Of a stretch of DNA of 64,000 nt, positions 46,701 through 55,393 are shown piece after piece; position 1 is the stretch's first letter, and the number at the start of each line of letters is the position of its first letter. The notes beneath the pieces are model-generated. The model was not told where the DNA came from. It worked only from the letters and a program-made list of their open reading frames with translations, and did not search any database. Both the position numbers and the translations under genes were made by a program. Location: the NCBI RefSeq assembly GCF_019351405.1, contig NZ_JAHWZX010000016.1, positions 1-64,000 of the forward strand. Reading direction: 5' to 3'. This DNA is from Stakelama flava. Lineage in GTDB: Bacteria > Pseudomonadota > Alphaproteobacteria > Sphingomonadales > Sphingomonadaceae.

Positions 46701-46921
46701 TCGGCGTCCTTCTTTCGATTGCGCGCCGATTCGATGCTGCTGCGGATTCCGCGGACGATGATATCGTCGGTGGATACCTGCTCGTCCGTCGTTTGATCGG
46801 CCGATTGCGAATCGTCGGAACCGGCCGAAGTCTGTGGCGCCTGCTGCGCATAACCTGGCGTTGCGACGGAAAGCGCGGCGATCGACGCCCCGACCAGCAG
46901 CATTTTCGATCTTGTGTTCAT
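43739..46921 (-). CDS. TonB-dependent receptor for a carbohydrate
   Basis: 1060 aa outer-membrane receptor with signal peptide (to about 25, ...VATPGYAQ), an Asp/Ser/Gln-rich linker, TonB box-like DDIIVRGIR, then the plug (SVTEAVQRIPGVSI, VVIRGLTYTRSELNGRDTF, GGISGTVNLRT) and a 22-strand-sized barrel. The SIESARNRKKDADVVQDSVSAEDIG segment is the sort found in sphingomonad and Caulobacter polysaccharide receptors. It is translationally coupled to the glucuronidase, so an oligo-glucuronide or xylan fragment is the likely ligand. Confidence 0.93.
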   Translation of the reverse strand: MNTRSKMLLVGASIAALSVATPGYAQQAPQTSAGSDDSQSADQTTDEQVSTDDIIVRGIRSSIESARNRKKDADVVQDSVSAEDIGALPDRSVTEAVQRIPGVSISHFQAGNDPDHFSVEGSGVVIRGLTYTRSELNGRDTFTANNGRGLSFADVPSELLAGVDVVKSASADMIEGGISGTVNLRTRVPFDAKGLLLAGTLEQNYGDFSKRSAPNISVLASDRFQTGIGEFGILGSFVRSQLRSRADGIQISNYGQRGLGADGSLLPGGDPDAVSTVYVPRGAGERSQTFNRVRYGYAGALQWRSNDGSMNLTMQFLRSDAREKTLEYTSEIATDSVASHGDSQAVPGSTLTFDDDGLFTSGALTSNTGYRDDQYNSRARTPLTGLKSSNISRYISRRLVTQDFGANFKWDINSRLDLMIDYQHVDSSVDNYDMSVRTASFQDVEIGMNGSKVPYVNFIPVQTCPTAAACPGVSFPPSYLLSPHDSYLDPYNSYYSAAMDHLEESDGNEDAAKVDLAYSIPSGWLNSIRVGYRYADRKNVARYSRYNYGSLSDVWGGGGPVWLDEGVNGDPSVAGGAPGPSEPHFFNNFFRGQANSPANEGRLFFPGSLLKDYASASAALLQIGDEWRARLVNGCPENWVPVAQRCGVVDGTSFLPGEINPVHETVNDAYVEARFGGEFANGWKLTGNAGVRYTSTRRVASGYMSFPQHTYTCPEPPAATSPFCELGADTLAAANAFANGALTPDRAKIHYDYFLPSLNMKLSVGHGLLFRFAFNKSIAPPDFGLTRDYYDVVLSTANEIIEANGAPEAVINVGNPYLKPVRANNYDLTAEYYFGKTGQLSLALFKKDLTGVVTNGTQRLSFTNNGVTFDGIVTTPVNSTETGHVKGAEFGYSQTYDFLPGILSGLGLSANFTYVDANGVQQSTLSVTDPDVAAGNVASVDTSKLPLEGLSKYTYNIQPFYQYGKLEMRAAYTWRSRYLLTTRDVIVPFAPIFAEPTGQLDASIFYDVTPRVRIGIQAVNLTDKQTRTTQVINDELLRAPRSWFVTDRRFTLSVRARFGS

Positions 46922-46974
46922 GAAAGCCTCCCCTTTCCAGATTCGATAGTCTGGCTAGGTCAACTTTACTGAAC

Positions 46975-46985
46975 TGGTCATACCA
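46975..46985. promoter_or_regulatory. Candidate GntR operator upstream of the TonB receptor
   Basis: TGGTCATACCA matches the FadR-subfamily consensus TNGT-N3-ACNA exactly and is a 4-bp inverted repeat around CAT. It lies 53 bp before the TonB receptor start, so the FadR/GntR regulator at 38358 probably controls this transcript as well. Confidence 0.55.
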
Positions 46986-47133
46986 AAACAAGCGTTGTTT
47001 GATTTTCGGCCTGATCGGCTTTGCGATCGAAATATCGGCCGCCTTCCTCCATACGGAAATTGCCCGCGATCAATGGCGGGGAAGTCGTTTCAAGGTGTCG
47101 AAAGTCGTCGCGCCTACGCTTGAAGCGCGAAGA
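46986..47133. other. Region between the pump operon and the receptor operon
   Basis: No gene seen. The 148 bp follow the NodT-type stop on the minus strand and precede the receptor promoter. No strong terminator is visible, so some readthrough from the pump operon is possible. Confidence 0.4.
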
Positions 47134-48606
47134 TCAATCGTCGGCAGCACCGGTCCATCCGCCTGCGGTGGCGACATACAGGCGCGCGATGTTGAGGAAC
47201 TGTCGCGACCGGGCGCGAACCAGATTCGACCGGGCGCTTTGATATTGTCGTTCGGAATCGAGCGTTTGCAGGATGCCGCTATTGCCCACTTCATAGCTGC
47301 GCCGTGACAGATGGAGCGAGCGCCCGGCGACCGCAACCGCTTCACGCTGGTTGCGCACCGACCGCGCGTCGCTATCCACCGCCTGCAACAGGTCCGCGAC
47401 CTGCCGGAACGCGTCGAGCACCGTCTGGCGATAGGTGGCGGCCGCCGCGCGCGCGCGGTCCGCCGCGGCGCGCTTGTTCGCCTTCAGCGTCCCGCCGTGG
47501 AATATCGGCGCGGTCAGCCCGGCGAACAGATCGAAGCCGCGCGTCGAACCGCTCAACAGGTCTTCGGGACCCAGTGCGCCCTGGCTTACGGTGCCGCCCA
47601 GCGTGACATCTGGATAAAGCCGCGCAGTGGCCACCCCGACAGCAGCGGTGGCAGCATGCAGATCCGCCTCAGCCTGCAGGATGTCCGGGCGTTTGTGGAC
47701 CAGTCGCGACGGGATCGCGACCGGAATGGTCTGCGGCAAGGTCAGCGATTCGAGGTCGAAATCGGTCGCCCCCAGTTCCGCCGGGGAAATGCCGGTCAGC
47801 GTGGCAAGCATATGGCGCGCTTCGGCAAGCTGCTGGTCGAGCTGCGGTATGTCTCCGCGGTCGTTCTCAAACTGGCTCTGCGCGTTGAGCACTTCGACCA
47901 GCGTGCCCTCGCCCGCCTCTTTGCGCTTGCTGGTAAGGTCGATGTTGCGCCGGTCCTCTGCCAGCAGCGCATTGGCAGTGTCGATCTGCGCGCGCAACGC
48001 GGCGATAGTCAGCACCTGCGTCACCACCCGTCCGGCGACCGACAGATGCGCGGCTTCGGTGCGATGAAGCTGGGCCTGCGCCTCGGCCGCGCTCTGTTCG
48101 ACCTGCCGCCGCTGGCCGCCAAAGGGATCAAGGTCGAACGACACCCCGCCGCCGATCGAATACAGGTCGAATTCGGGATTGCCGCTAAGGCCCAGCGCGG
48201 GGTTGGGTTCAAGGCCGAATGCAGCCAGATTCACCTGTTCATGTTCCACCCGGGCATTGGCATCGACCTGGGGAAGCTGCTTGCCGCGCGCCGCCGCAAG
48301 CTGTTCGCGCGCAGCGGCCAGCGTCGCATTGCTCGCTTCCAGACTAGCATTATGCGCAATCGCCCGATCCACCAGCGAGTCGAGTTCGGCCGATCCGAAC
48401 GCCGTCCACCAGCGCAGCGCAGGTCCCGCGCCCTGCGTTATCTGTGGCGTGCCTGCAACCACGGGCTGCTGGCCGTCCTGCGCCGAGCGATATGCGGTCG
48501 CACTTGGGGAAGCGGGCGGCGCGAAATCCGGCCCGACGGTGCACCCGCCAAGCGTAGCGGCGATCGTGGCGGCAAGGGTCGATTTCCAGAGAAGGGCGGT
48601 ACGCAT
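47134..48606 (-). CDS. NodT-family outer-membrane efflux lipoprotein
   Basis: 490 aa TolC-like outer-membrane channel with lipoprotein signal (LGGCTVGPDFAPP; Cys22). Two repeats of coiled-coil hairpin and barrel strands are visible, with typical YRQTVLDAFRQVADLLQ in the second half and GNSGILQTLDSERQYQSARSN before the end. It is the exit duct of a three-component pump with the EmrB- and EmrA-like proteins encoded upstream (4-bp gap). Confidence 0.94.
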   Translation of the reverse strand: MRTALLWKSTLAATIAATLGGCTVGPDFAPPASPSATAYRSAQDGQQPVVAGTPQITQGAGPALRWWTAFGSAELDSLVDRAIAHNASLEASNATLAAAREQLAAARGKQLPQVDANARVEHEQVNLAAFGLEPNPALGLSGNPEFDLYSIGGGVSFDLDPFGGQRRQVEQSAAEAQAQLHRTEAAHLSVAGRVVTQVLTIAALRAQIDTANALLAEDRRNIDLTSKRKEAGEGTLVEVLNAQSQFENDRGDIPQLDQQLAEARHMLATLTGISPAELGATDFDLESLTLPQTIPVAIPSRLVHKRPDILQAEADLHAATAAVGVATARLYPDVTLGGTVSQGALGPEDLLSGSTRGFDLFAGLTAPIFHGGTLKANKRAAADRARAAAATYRQTVLDAFRQVADLLQAVDSDARSVRNQREAVAVAGRSLHLSRRSYEVGNSGILQTLDSERQYQSARSNLVRARSRQFLNIARLYVATAGGWTGAADD

Positions 48607-48610
48607 GGGG

Positions 48611-50131
48611 TCAGTCCATATGCATGGCAGGCGCGGCCGCGCTTTTTCGCGGCGGGCGCATCAAAAGGATCAACGGCGAAACGATCAGCGTCGTGAGAAA
48701 CAGGAAATGGAAGGCGTCGATATAGGATACCATCGCCGCCTGACGCGTGACTTCCGCATTCAGGCGGGCAAGCGCCCCCGTAACAGAGAAGTCGAAATCT
48801 GGCATTGCGTGGCGCAAGGCGGGATTGTCGGGACGCACGCCTTCGATCAGTCGCGAATGAACGGTGCTGGTGTTACGGATCGTCATCGCCTGCAACACCG
48901 AAATGCCGATCGCCGAACCGATGTTGCGGATCAGCGTGAACATCGCCGCGCCTTCGTTGCGCAACCGGGGGTCGAGCGTGGTGAACGCGATTGTCGACAG
49001 CGGAACGAAGATCAGCCCGGTGCCGATCCCCTGAATGAACCCGGTGCTGACAACCAGGCTTTCGTCCATTTGCAACGAAAAGCCGCTCATCCGCCAGGTC
49101 GAATATGCCGCCACGGCCAATCCCGTACCGATCAGCAACCGGGCATCGACTCGCTTGATCAGCTGACCGACAATGACCATCGACAGCATCGTCCCCATCC
49201 CGCGCGGCGCGGTGACGAGGCCGGTAAGCACCACCGGATAGCCCATCAACCCTTCCAGCATCGGCGGAAGCAGCGCGAGCACCGAAAAGATCAACACGCC
49301 AAGGAAGAAGCCGAGCACCGATCCCGACACGAAATTGCGGTCCCTGAACAGGGCAAGGTCGATGAACGGCCGCTCGGCGGTCAGCGTATGGACGATAAAC
49401 AGATACAGGAATGTGACGGCAGCGGCCCCTTCGATGCAGATTTCCCATGAGGAGAACCAGTCGAGCTGCTGCCCGCGATCGAGCATCATCTGAAGCGATG
49501 CGATCGACAGCGCGAGCATCGCGAAACCGAACAGGTCGAGCCGCGATTTCTGCGCCTTGCTTTCGCTCAGGAACAGCGACAGTCCCGCAAAGGCGATCAA
49601 TCCCACCGGCAGGTTGATATAGAATACCCAGCGCCAGTTGTAATTCTCGGTCAGATACCCGCCCAGCGCCGGGCCGACGATAGGGCCGAGGATCGCCCCC
49701 ATACCCCAGATCGACATTGCGGGACCGTGGCGTTCAGGCGGGTTGATGTCGAGCAGGATGGCCTGGCTCATCGGCACCAGCGCCGCGCCGAACAGGCCCT
49801 GAAGCAGCCGGAACCCGACCAGTTCGCCAAGGCTGGTCGATATTCCGCACAATCCCGAAGCGATGGTGAAGCCGATGATCGACGACAGGATCAGCTTCTT
49901 GCGGCCGATCCGCCCGGCCAGCCATCCGGCAAGCGGCGTCATGATCGCGGCGGCAACGATATAACTGGTCAGAACCCAGGTGATCTGGTCCGCGCTCGCG
50001 GCGACGCTGCCCTGCATATGCGGCAAAGCGACATTGGCGATGGTGCTGTCGAGCGAATTCATCACCGTTGCCGCCATGACCGACGCGGTAATGAACCGCC
50101 GCATCGCCGGGGCGGGGTATGTCTCGCTCAT
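48611..50131 (-). CDS. DHA2-family MFS multidrug transporter (EmrB-like)
   Basis: 506 aa, 14 predicted helices, with drug:H+ antiporter motif A-type (GWLAGRIGRKKLIL), motif C region GMGAILGPIVGPALGGYL, and N-terminal NSLDSTIANVALPHMQGS that is diagnostic of EmrB/QacA-type carriers. It moves lipophilic drugs or weak acids across the inner membrane; with the HlyD and NodT partners, out of the cell. ATGA overlap with the HlyD gene. Confidence 0.95.
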   Translation of the reverse strand: MSETYPAPAMRRFITASVMAATVMNSLDSTIANVALPHMQGSVAASADQITWVLTSYIVAAAIMTPLAGWLAGRIGRKKLILSSIIGFTIASGLCGISTSLGELVGFRLLQGLFGAALVPMSQAILLDINPPERHGPAMSIWGMGAILGPIVGPALGGYLTENYNWRWVFYINLPVGLIAFAGLSLFLSESKAQKSRLDLFGFAMLALSIASLQMMLDRGQQLDWFSSWEICIEGAAAVTFLYLFIVHTLTAERPFIDLALFRDRNFVSGSVLGFFLGVLIFSVLALLPPMLEGLMGYPVVLTGLVTAPRGMGTMLSMVIVGQLIKRVDARLLIGTGLAVAAYSTWRMSGFSLQMDESLVVSTGFIQGIGTGLIFVPLSTIAFTTLDPRLRNEGAAMFTLIRNIGSAIGISVLQAMTIRNTSTVHSRLIEGVRPDNPALRHAMPDFDFSVTGALARLNAEVTRQAAMVSYIDAFHFLFLTTLIVSPLILLMRPPRKSAAAPAMHMD

Positions 50132-51327
50132 CGCTGTTGCGCTGCCTGCGGGGTTCGCGGCGGGATGTCGGGGCCGAACAGACGGCGCTCATGGCCGGTA
50201 TCGACTTCAGCGATCACCGACAGCCCGGCGTGCAGCGGAATGTCCGACGGCACCTTGTCCAGCGTGATTTCCACCGGCAGGCGCTGAACCACCTTCACCC
50301 AGTTGCCGGTCGCGTTTTCGGCCGGGAGCACCGAAAAGGCGTTGCCGGTTCCGGGGCTAAAACTGCTGACGCGTCCGGTAAGGTGCAGGTCGGGAAACGC
50401 GTCCACTTCCACCGTGGCGCGCTGTCCCAGCCGCATATATTGCAACTGGTCTTCCTTGAAATTCGCCTCCACCCAGATCCGGGTCCCCGCTTCGGTGAAC
50501 AGCGGCTTTCCGGCGGTGACGTAATCGCCCACCTGCAACTGATCGACATTGGCGACGACACCGTCCTGATCGGCGCGCACCACGGTATAGCCAAGGTTCA
50601 GTCGGGCGCGATCGAGCGCCGCCTGCGCCGCTTTCACCGCGGGCTGACTCTCGACCGGAGCGCCGACATCGCCCGACAGCCGGGCCTGCACCGATTCATT
50701 CTGCTGCAGCGCGGTCTCGACATTCTGTTGCGCGGTTTTCGCGGCAAGGACCGCCTGATCATACTGGTTCTGGCTGGAAATGCCCTCGGCGAGCAATTGC
50801 TTCTGGCGCGCCGCCTCGCGCTCGGCATAGCGGACCTGTTCGCGCGCCGCGGCAGCCTGCGCCCGCCCCTTGCGATAGGTCGCTCGCTGTGCCGCCACCT
50901 CGGTCCGCGCATTTTGCAGTTGCGCCTCGGCCTGCGCGACTTCCGCCTTGAACGGGGCGGGATCGATTCGGAACAGCACCTGCCCCTTCCTGACCCGCTG
51001 GTTCTTGTGAACCGCCACCGCGATCACCCGCCCGGACACGTCGGGGCTGATCGAAACCATCCCCGTCTGCAGAAACGCATCGTCGGTGCTTTCATACCGG
51101 CCACCATTCAAATAAACGTACAGCCCGCCGAGCAGCAGCAGCACCGGGGCAAGCAGCAACAGCACCTTGCGATAGCGTTTCAGCCCCAATCTTCCGCCCG
51201 TCTGGGCGTCGGCGGCGGCCTCGGCGTTGGTCTGTTCCGAAAACACCCGGTCTTCGGTCCATTCATCACCCAACGCATCATGGCCTTGTGCGGGACGTGC
51301 TTCTTCGATGGTAGAGGCTTCGTCCAC
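50128..51327 (-). CDS. HlyD/EmrA-type membrane fusion protein
   Basis: 399 aa from the GTG at 51327 (GGAAG 6 nt upstream), which leaves a 122-bp promoter region before lysR; the frame is open to 51444 without a better start. One N-terminal membrane helix (about residues 53-72, LLLLAPVLLLLGGLYVYL), then a lipoyl half-motif (ISPDVSGRVIAVAVHKNQRVRKGQ), a long coiled coil, the second half (VVRADQDGVVANVDQLQVGDYV) and a beta domain. It bridges the EmrB-like and NodT proteins. Confidence 0.93.
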   Translation of the reverse strand: MDEASTIEEARPAQGHDALGDEWTEDRVFSEQTNAEAAADAQTGGRLGLKRYRKVLLLLAPVLLLLGGLYVYLNGGRYESTDDAFLQTGMVSISPDVSGRVIAVAVHKNQRVRKGQVLFRIDPAPFKAEVAQAEAQLQNARTEVAAQRATYRKGRAQAAAAREQVRYAEREAARQKQLLAEGISSQNQYDQAVLAAKTAQQNVETALQQNESVQARLSGDVGAPVESQPAVKAAQAALDRARLNLGYTVVRADQDGVVANVDQLQVGDYVTAGKPLFTEAGTRIWVEANFKEDQLQYMRLGQRATVEVDAFPDLHLTGRVSSFSPGTGNAFSVLPAENATGNWVKVVQRLPVEITLDKVPSDIPLHAGLSVIAEVDTGHERRLFGPDIPPRTPQAAQQR

Positions 51328-51412
51328 CGTAACTTCCTTGCTGACGATTATGGAACGCGGCGCGCGGCTCGCACCACGGTCCCGGCAATATAATGCGGCG
51401 CAGTAATTTACA

Positions 51413-51424
51413 AAATGGTCATTT
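51413..51424. promoter_or_regulatory. Candidate operator between emrA-like and lysR genes
   Basis: AAATG-GT-CATTT is a perfect 5-bp inverted repeat 26 bp before the LysR start in the divergent promoter region, where LysR-type regulators commonly bind. It is short, so it needs experimental support. Confidence 0.3.
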
Positions 51425-51449
51425 GGCCCGATTAGTATGAGCAAGATTC

Positions 51450-52358
51450 ATGATCCAGCTTGACCTCAACCTGCTGCAAACCTTCGACGCGCTATTCGAA
51501 TCGCGCAGCACGACGCGCGCCGCCGACCGGCTGGGCCTGACCCAGTCGGCGGTCAGCCATGCCCTTCGGCGCTTGCGTGAGGCACTGGACGATCCATTGT
51601 TCGTGCGATCCGGCAGGTCGTTGCAGCCGACCGCCCGCGCGCTGGAAATGGGCCCCGAAATCCATGCCGGACTGGTTCAGCTTCGCGGCGCGCTCGCCTC
51701 CGGCCGGTTCGATCCCGCCACGGTGCACCGCACGATCACGCTGGCGGTCGGTTCGTATTTCTGCACGCTGATCGCGCCGCAACTGATCGCCTGGGCACGC
51801 GCGGCGGCGCCGGGCATCACCTTTCGCCTGGTGCCGCTCGACAAGGAACTGCCCGCGCTGCTCGAAGCGGGTTCGGTCGATCTGGCGATGGGATTGTTCG
51901 AACATGTTCCCGACCGGTTCGTTACCGAAGCCGTTTTCGACGACGAATTCGTCTGGATCGCGGCTGCGAACCACCCGTTGGTCCGAAGGCGGGTCAACCT
52001 GGAGGAGATAGACCGTTTCCCGCTGCTTCAGGTCGGCACCGTGCATCCTTTCGGCCTGCCCAGCGCGATGATCGAGATTCGTCAGGTATCCGATGTCGCG
52101 GGGTTGCAGATACCCCGCGGAAAAGTGCCCGATTCGGTAGTATACGAAGGAACCACGGCCATCGCCGCGGTCGCCGCGACGGATATGGTCGCGCAGGTGC
52201 CCCGCCGGCTGGCCGAACGGGTGGGACCGACGCTCGGCACCGTCTGTCTCGACACCCGGACATCCGGCGTGCGCTTCACCCTGTCGGCGCTGTGGCACAG
52301 CCGCTTGCGGCAGGATGCGGGGATTCGCTGGCTGCTCGACCAGCTGAAACGTTTTTGA
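51450..52358 (+). CDS. LysR-type regulator of the efflux pump
   Basis: 302 aa: an N-terminal winged helix (LLQTFDALFESRSTTRAADRLGLTQSAVSHALRRLRE, residues about 8-45) and a periplasmic-binding-like effector domain (residues ~90-300). Its start diverges 122 bp from the EmrA-like gene, the classic layout for local control. The effector is presumably a pump substrate but cannot be named. It is followed 32 bp later by the P450 gene, which could be co-transcribed. Confidence 0.92.
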   Translation: MIQLDLNLLQTFDALFESRSTTRAADRLGLTQSAVSHALRRLREALDDPLFVRSGRSLQPTARALEMGPEIHAGLVQLRGALASGRFDPATVHRTITLAVGSYFCTLIAPQLIAWARAAAPGITFRLVPLDKELPALLEAGSVDLAMGLFEHVPDRFVTEAVFDDEFVWIAAANHPLVRRRVNLEEIDRFPLLQVGTVHPFGLPSAMIEIRQVSDVAGLQIPRGKVPDSVVYEGTTAIAAVAATDMVAQVPRRLAERVGPTLGTVCLDTRTSGVRFTLSALWHSRLRQDAGIRWLLDQLKRF

Positions 52359-52390
52359 AGCCGCGGCGTGGCGGTGTACCATAGCACGCG

Positions 52391-53740
52391 ATGGACACGC
52401 CCCGTTTCCTGCCCGCACATCCCGACCGGCTCGACCGGGTGGCCGGGCCCTGGGCGTCACTGTTCGGCGAACACAGTCGCAACGCCATTGCCGGCTGGTC
52501 GAACGCGGCGTTCGGCCAATGGCATACCCGGCGAAAGCTGGGCCGGCTGGTCGTCCATATCCCGCGTCACCCCGATGCGGTGGAGCGGGTGCTGCTTGCC
52601 AATGCCGCAAATTATCACAAGCCGCGAATCGTCAAGAAGCTGATCGCGCCGCTGGTCGGGCGCGGCCTGTTGAGTGCCGACGGCGAATTGTGGCGCACGC
52701 AGCGCAAGATCGTCGCGCCCAGCTTCGCCCCCGGCGCGGTGGCGGGGCTCATCGCCACCATGGCGCATGCCGCGCGCGGCGCGATGTCGGACTGGCCCGA
52801 ACGCGGCACGATCGATGTCGCGCAAACCGCGACCGACACCACGATGCGAATTATCGCGGAAGCGCTGTTTTCCGCCGACCCGCGACTGGTGACACCGCAG
52901 GCGACCCGGCACATCGCCGCCGCGCTGGAGGCGGCGGGGTCGGTGCGGCTGAGCGCGATCCTTGGCCTGCCGACGCTTCGCCTTACCCGTGTCGCGCGGG
53001 CGGGAGCGCGCGGGCAGCGCTATTTGCGCGAGACGTTGACCGCGATCGTGCGCGAGCGCGGGCCGGAGGGCGGCGAGGATTTTCTGGGCGGCATGATCCG
53101 CGATCTGAACACCCGCTTTTCGCGAAGCGAGGCGACCGCGCTTGCCATCGACAATGCCGCGACCTTCTATCTTGCCGGGCACGAAACCACCGCCAACACG
53201 CTGTGCTGGGCGGCCTATCTGATGGCAGGCGCGCCGCAGGTGCAGGAACGCGCGCGCGAAGAGGCGAAGGCGGCGCTGACCGGCGATCCCGCCACCCTGC
53301 CGCAGCGTCTGCCCTATCTGAAACAGGTGGTGGACGAGGCGCTTCGCCTCTATCCGCCAGCCCCGCGATTCGACCGGGAAGCGGTCGCCGACGACATGCT
53401 CGCGGGCGAACCAGTCGGCGCGGGCGATATCGTTTCGATCTGGCCCTGGCTGATCCACCGCCATCGCCATCTGTGGGACGATCCGGACGCGTTCGATCCC
53501 GATCGCTTCGCGCCGGGACGCGAAGCCGACCGCCACCGCTTTCAATATCTACCGTTCGGCGCAGGTCCGCGTATCTGCGTCGGTGCGCGCTTCGCACAGA
53601 CGGAAGCGCTGGTGATCCTCGCCCACTGGATCGCCGCGCGTCGCTTCGCACTGGTCGAAGGTGCGCCGCCCGATCCGGTCGGACTGGTAACGTTGCGTCC
53701 GCGCGGCGGCCTGAAACTGACACTTTCGCCAGCGGATTGA
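52391..53740 (+). CDS. Cytochrome P450
   Basis: 449 aa haem monooxygenase. The I-helix oxygen motif is YLAGHETTANTL, the K-helix ExxR is DEALRLYPP, and the haem-thiolate loop is FGAGPRICVGARFA with the ligand Cys. It lacks an N-terminal anchor, so it is probably soluble, and needs a ferredoxin and reductase encoded elsewhere. The substrate is unknown; the family resembles fatty-acid or terpene hydroxylases. It may be co-transcribed with lysR or start alone. Confidence 0.94.
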   Translation: MDTPRFLPAHPDRLDRVAGPWASLFGEHSRNAIAGWSNAAFGQWHTRRKLGRLVVHIPRHPDAVERVLLANAANYHKPRIVKKLIAPLVGRGLLSADGELWRTQRKIVAPSFAPGAVAGLIATMAHAARGAMSDWPERGTIDVAQTATDTTMRIIAEALFSADPRLVTPQATRHIAAALEAAGSVRLSAILGLPTLRLTRVARAGARGQRYLRETLTAIVRERGPEGGEDFLGGMIRDLNTRFSRSEATALAIDNAATFYLAGHETTANTLCWAAYLMAGAPQVQERAREEAKAALTGDPATLPQRLPYLKQVVDEALRLYPPAPRFDREAVADDMLAGEPVGAGDIVSIWPWLIHRHRHLWDDPDAFDPDRFAPGREADRHRFQYLPFGAGPRICVGARFAQTEALVILAHWIAARRFALVEGAPPDPVGLVTLRPRGGLKLTLSPAD

Positions 53741-53791
53741 ACCGGCGGCACCGCGCATCGGTTCACAAGGGCGTATGCGAAAGGAACCTTC

Positions 53792-54601
53792 ATGACCGAC
53801 ACCCCGATGCTAGACATGCCCGACGGGCGAAAGATTCCCGCGCTTGGCCTCGGCACCTATAAAATCCCTGATTCACAAGCCGGATCGGCCGTCCGGCGCG
53901 GGCTGGACATGGGATATGCCCTGGTCGACACCGCCGCCGCCTATGACAATGAACGCGGCGTCGGCGACGGGTTCGCCGCATCCGATGATGCGTTTCTGAC
54001 GACAAAATTATGGAATGAGCGGCAGGGACATGACGAGGCCATCGCCGCGTTCGAGGAAAGCCTGGCGTTGCTTGGCCGCGATTATGTCGATCTGTACCTG
54101 ATCCATTGGCCCTGCCCCGCGCAGGGCAAATATGTCGATACGTGGAAGGCGTTGATCGAACTGCGCGAACAGGGGCGCGCCCGGTCGATCGGTGTGTCCA
54201 ATTTCCTGCCCGACCATATCGATGCCCTGATCGATGCGACGGGGGTCGTGCCCGCGGTGAATCAGATCGAGCTTCATCCCCATTTCCAGCAGCGCGAACT
54301 GGTCGCCTATAACAGCGACCACGGGATCGTTACCCAGGCATGGACGCCGCTTGGCCGCGGCGCAGCGTTCGAGGAGGAAGCGGTAAAGCAGGTCGCCGAA
54401 AAACACGGCAAGAGCGCCGCTCAGGTCATCATCCGCTGGCATATCGACAAGGGCCATTCGGCAATCCCCAAGGCCGCCGATCCCGATCACATGGAAAGCA
54501 ATCTCGGCGCGCTCGGCTGGTCGCTCGACGAAGACGACATCGCCGCGATCGATGCGCTCGACAAACCGGACGGCGCGGTAATTGGCCGCATCGATTGTTA
54601 A
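53792..54601 (+). CDS. Aldo/keto reductase
   Basis: 269 aa TIM-barrel NADPH reductase of the 2,5-diketo-D-gluconate reductase type. The catalytic Tyr is in VDTAAAYDNERGVG, with Lys in FLTTKLWNE and His in YLIHWPCP; the cofactor binding end is IPKAADPDHMESNL. It reduces small aldehydes or keto sugars. AAGGAACC precedes the ATG. It stands 51 bp after the P450 gene and converges with the CysQ-like gene. Confidence 0.93.
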   Translation: MTDTPMLDMPDGRKIPALGLGTYKIPDSQAGSAVRRGLDMGYALVDTAAAYDNERGVGDGFAASDDAFLTTKLWNERQGHDEAIAAFEESLALLGRDYVDLYLIHWPCPAQGKYVDTWKALIELREQGRARSIGVSNFLPDHIDALIDATGVVPAVNQIELHPHFQQRELVAYNSDHGIVTQAWTPLGRGAAFEEEAVKQVAEKHGKSAAQVIIRWHIDKGHSAIPKAADPDHMESNLGALGWSLDEDDIAAIDALDKPDGAVIGRIDC

Positions 54602-54607
54602 GCTACG

Positions 54608-55393
54608 CTACTCCGCCCGGCCGATCACTGCCCGGGCGCGATCGGCCAGGCGAGCGACGGCGGCGTCATGAATGCCCGGAGCGCTCGCCAGCACGCCGAA
54701 GGCGCGCGCTTCCGGCGTGTTGAAGGCAAGCGGGCGGCCGAGCGCGTCGGTAACGCCCGCCCCCGCCTCGCGCGCGATCAGCACTGCCGCCGCGATGTCC
54801 CATTCATTGCCCCAGCGCAGCGTCGCGAGCAGGTCCGCCTCGCCCGCCGCCACCATGGCGATGCGAAGCGCGATCGAATTGGGCTTTGCCACCATCGCGA
54901 AATCGCGATCGGCCCTGGGCAGCGCATCGGCGGGAACCCGCGCGCCGGCAAGCTCGCTCCGGTCGCTGGCGATCAGCCGCTCCTCGTCGCGATAGGCGCC
55001 CTGTCCGGCAATCGCATGCCAGCGTTCGCCGCGCGCCGGCGCTTCAAGCACGCCCATGACCGGATGGCCGTGATCGACCAGCGCGATCGAAACCGCCCAT
55101 CCTTCGCGCCCGCGGATATAATCACGCGTCCCGTCGATCGGATCGACCACCCAGATGCGGGTCGCGCCCAGCCGCCGGGCATTGTCGGCGGTTTCTTCGG
55201 ACAGCCAGCCCGCTTCGGGATCGAGCGCCCCCAACCGGTCGCGCAGCAGCGCATCGATTTCCAGATCGACCTCGCACACCGGGTTGCCGGGCGATTTTTC
55301 CCAGCGGCGAAAATCGGTTCGCCAGCGCGACAGCGCAAGCGCGCCCGCTTCGGCGGCGATCGCGCGCAGCGCGTCGTACCGCTGATCAGTCAC
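54608..55393 (-). CDS. CysQ/inositol monophosphatase family phosphatase
   Basis: 261 aa of the lithium-sensitive metal phosphatase superfamily. Metal-site motifs are GWLSEET, VDPIDGTRDYIRG and the late EWDIAAAVLIAREAG. CysQ-type enzymes hydrolyse 3'-phosphoadenosine 5'-phosphate from sulfate assimilation, while others act on inositol or fructose phosphates; I favour 3'(2'),5'-bisphosphate nucleotidase without certainty. It overlaps the upstream pmbA gene by 8 nt. Confidence 0.88.
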   Translation of the reverse strand: MTDQRYDALRAIAAEAGALALSRWRTDFRRWEKSPGNPVCEVDLEIDALLRDRLGALDPEAGWLSEETADNARRLGATRIWVVDPIDGTRDYIRGREGWAVSIALVDHGHPVMGVLEAPARGERWHAIAGQGAYRDEERLIASDRSELAGARVPADALPRADRDFAMVAKPNSIALRIAMVAAGEADLLATLRWGNEWDIAAAVLIAREAGAGVTDALGRPLAFNTPEARAFGVLASAPGIHDAAVARLADRARAVIGRAE

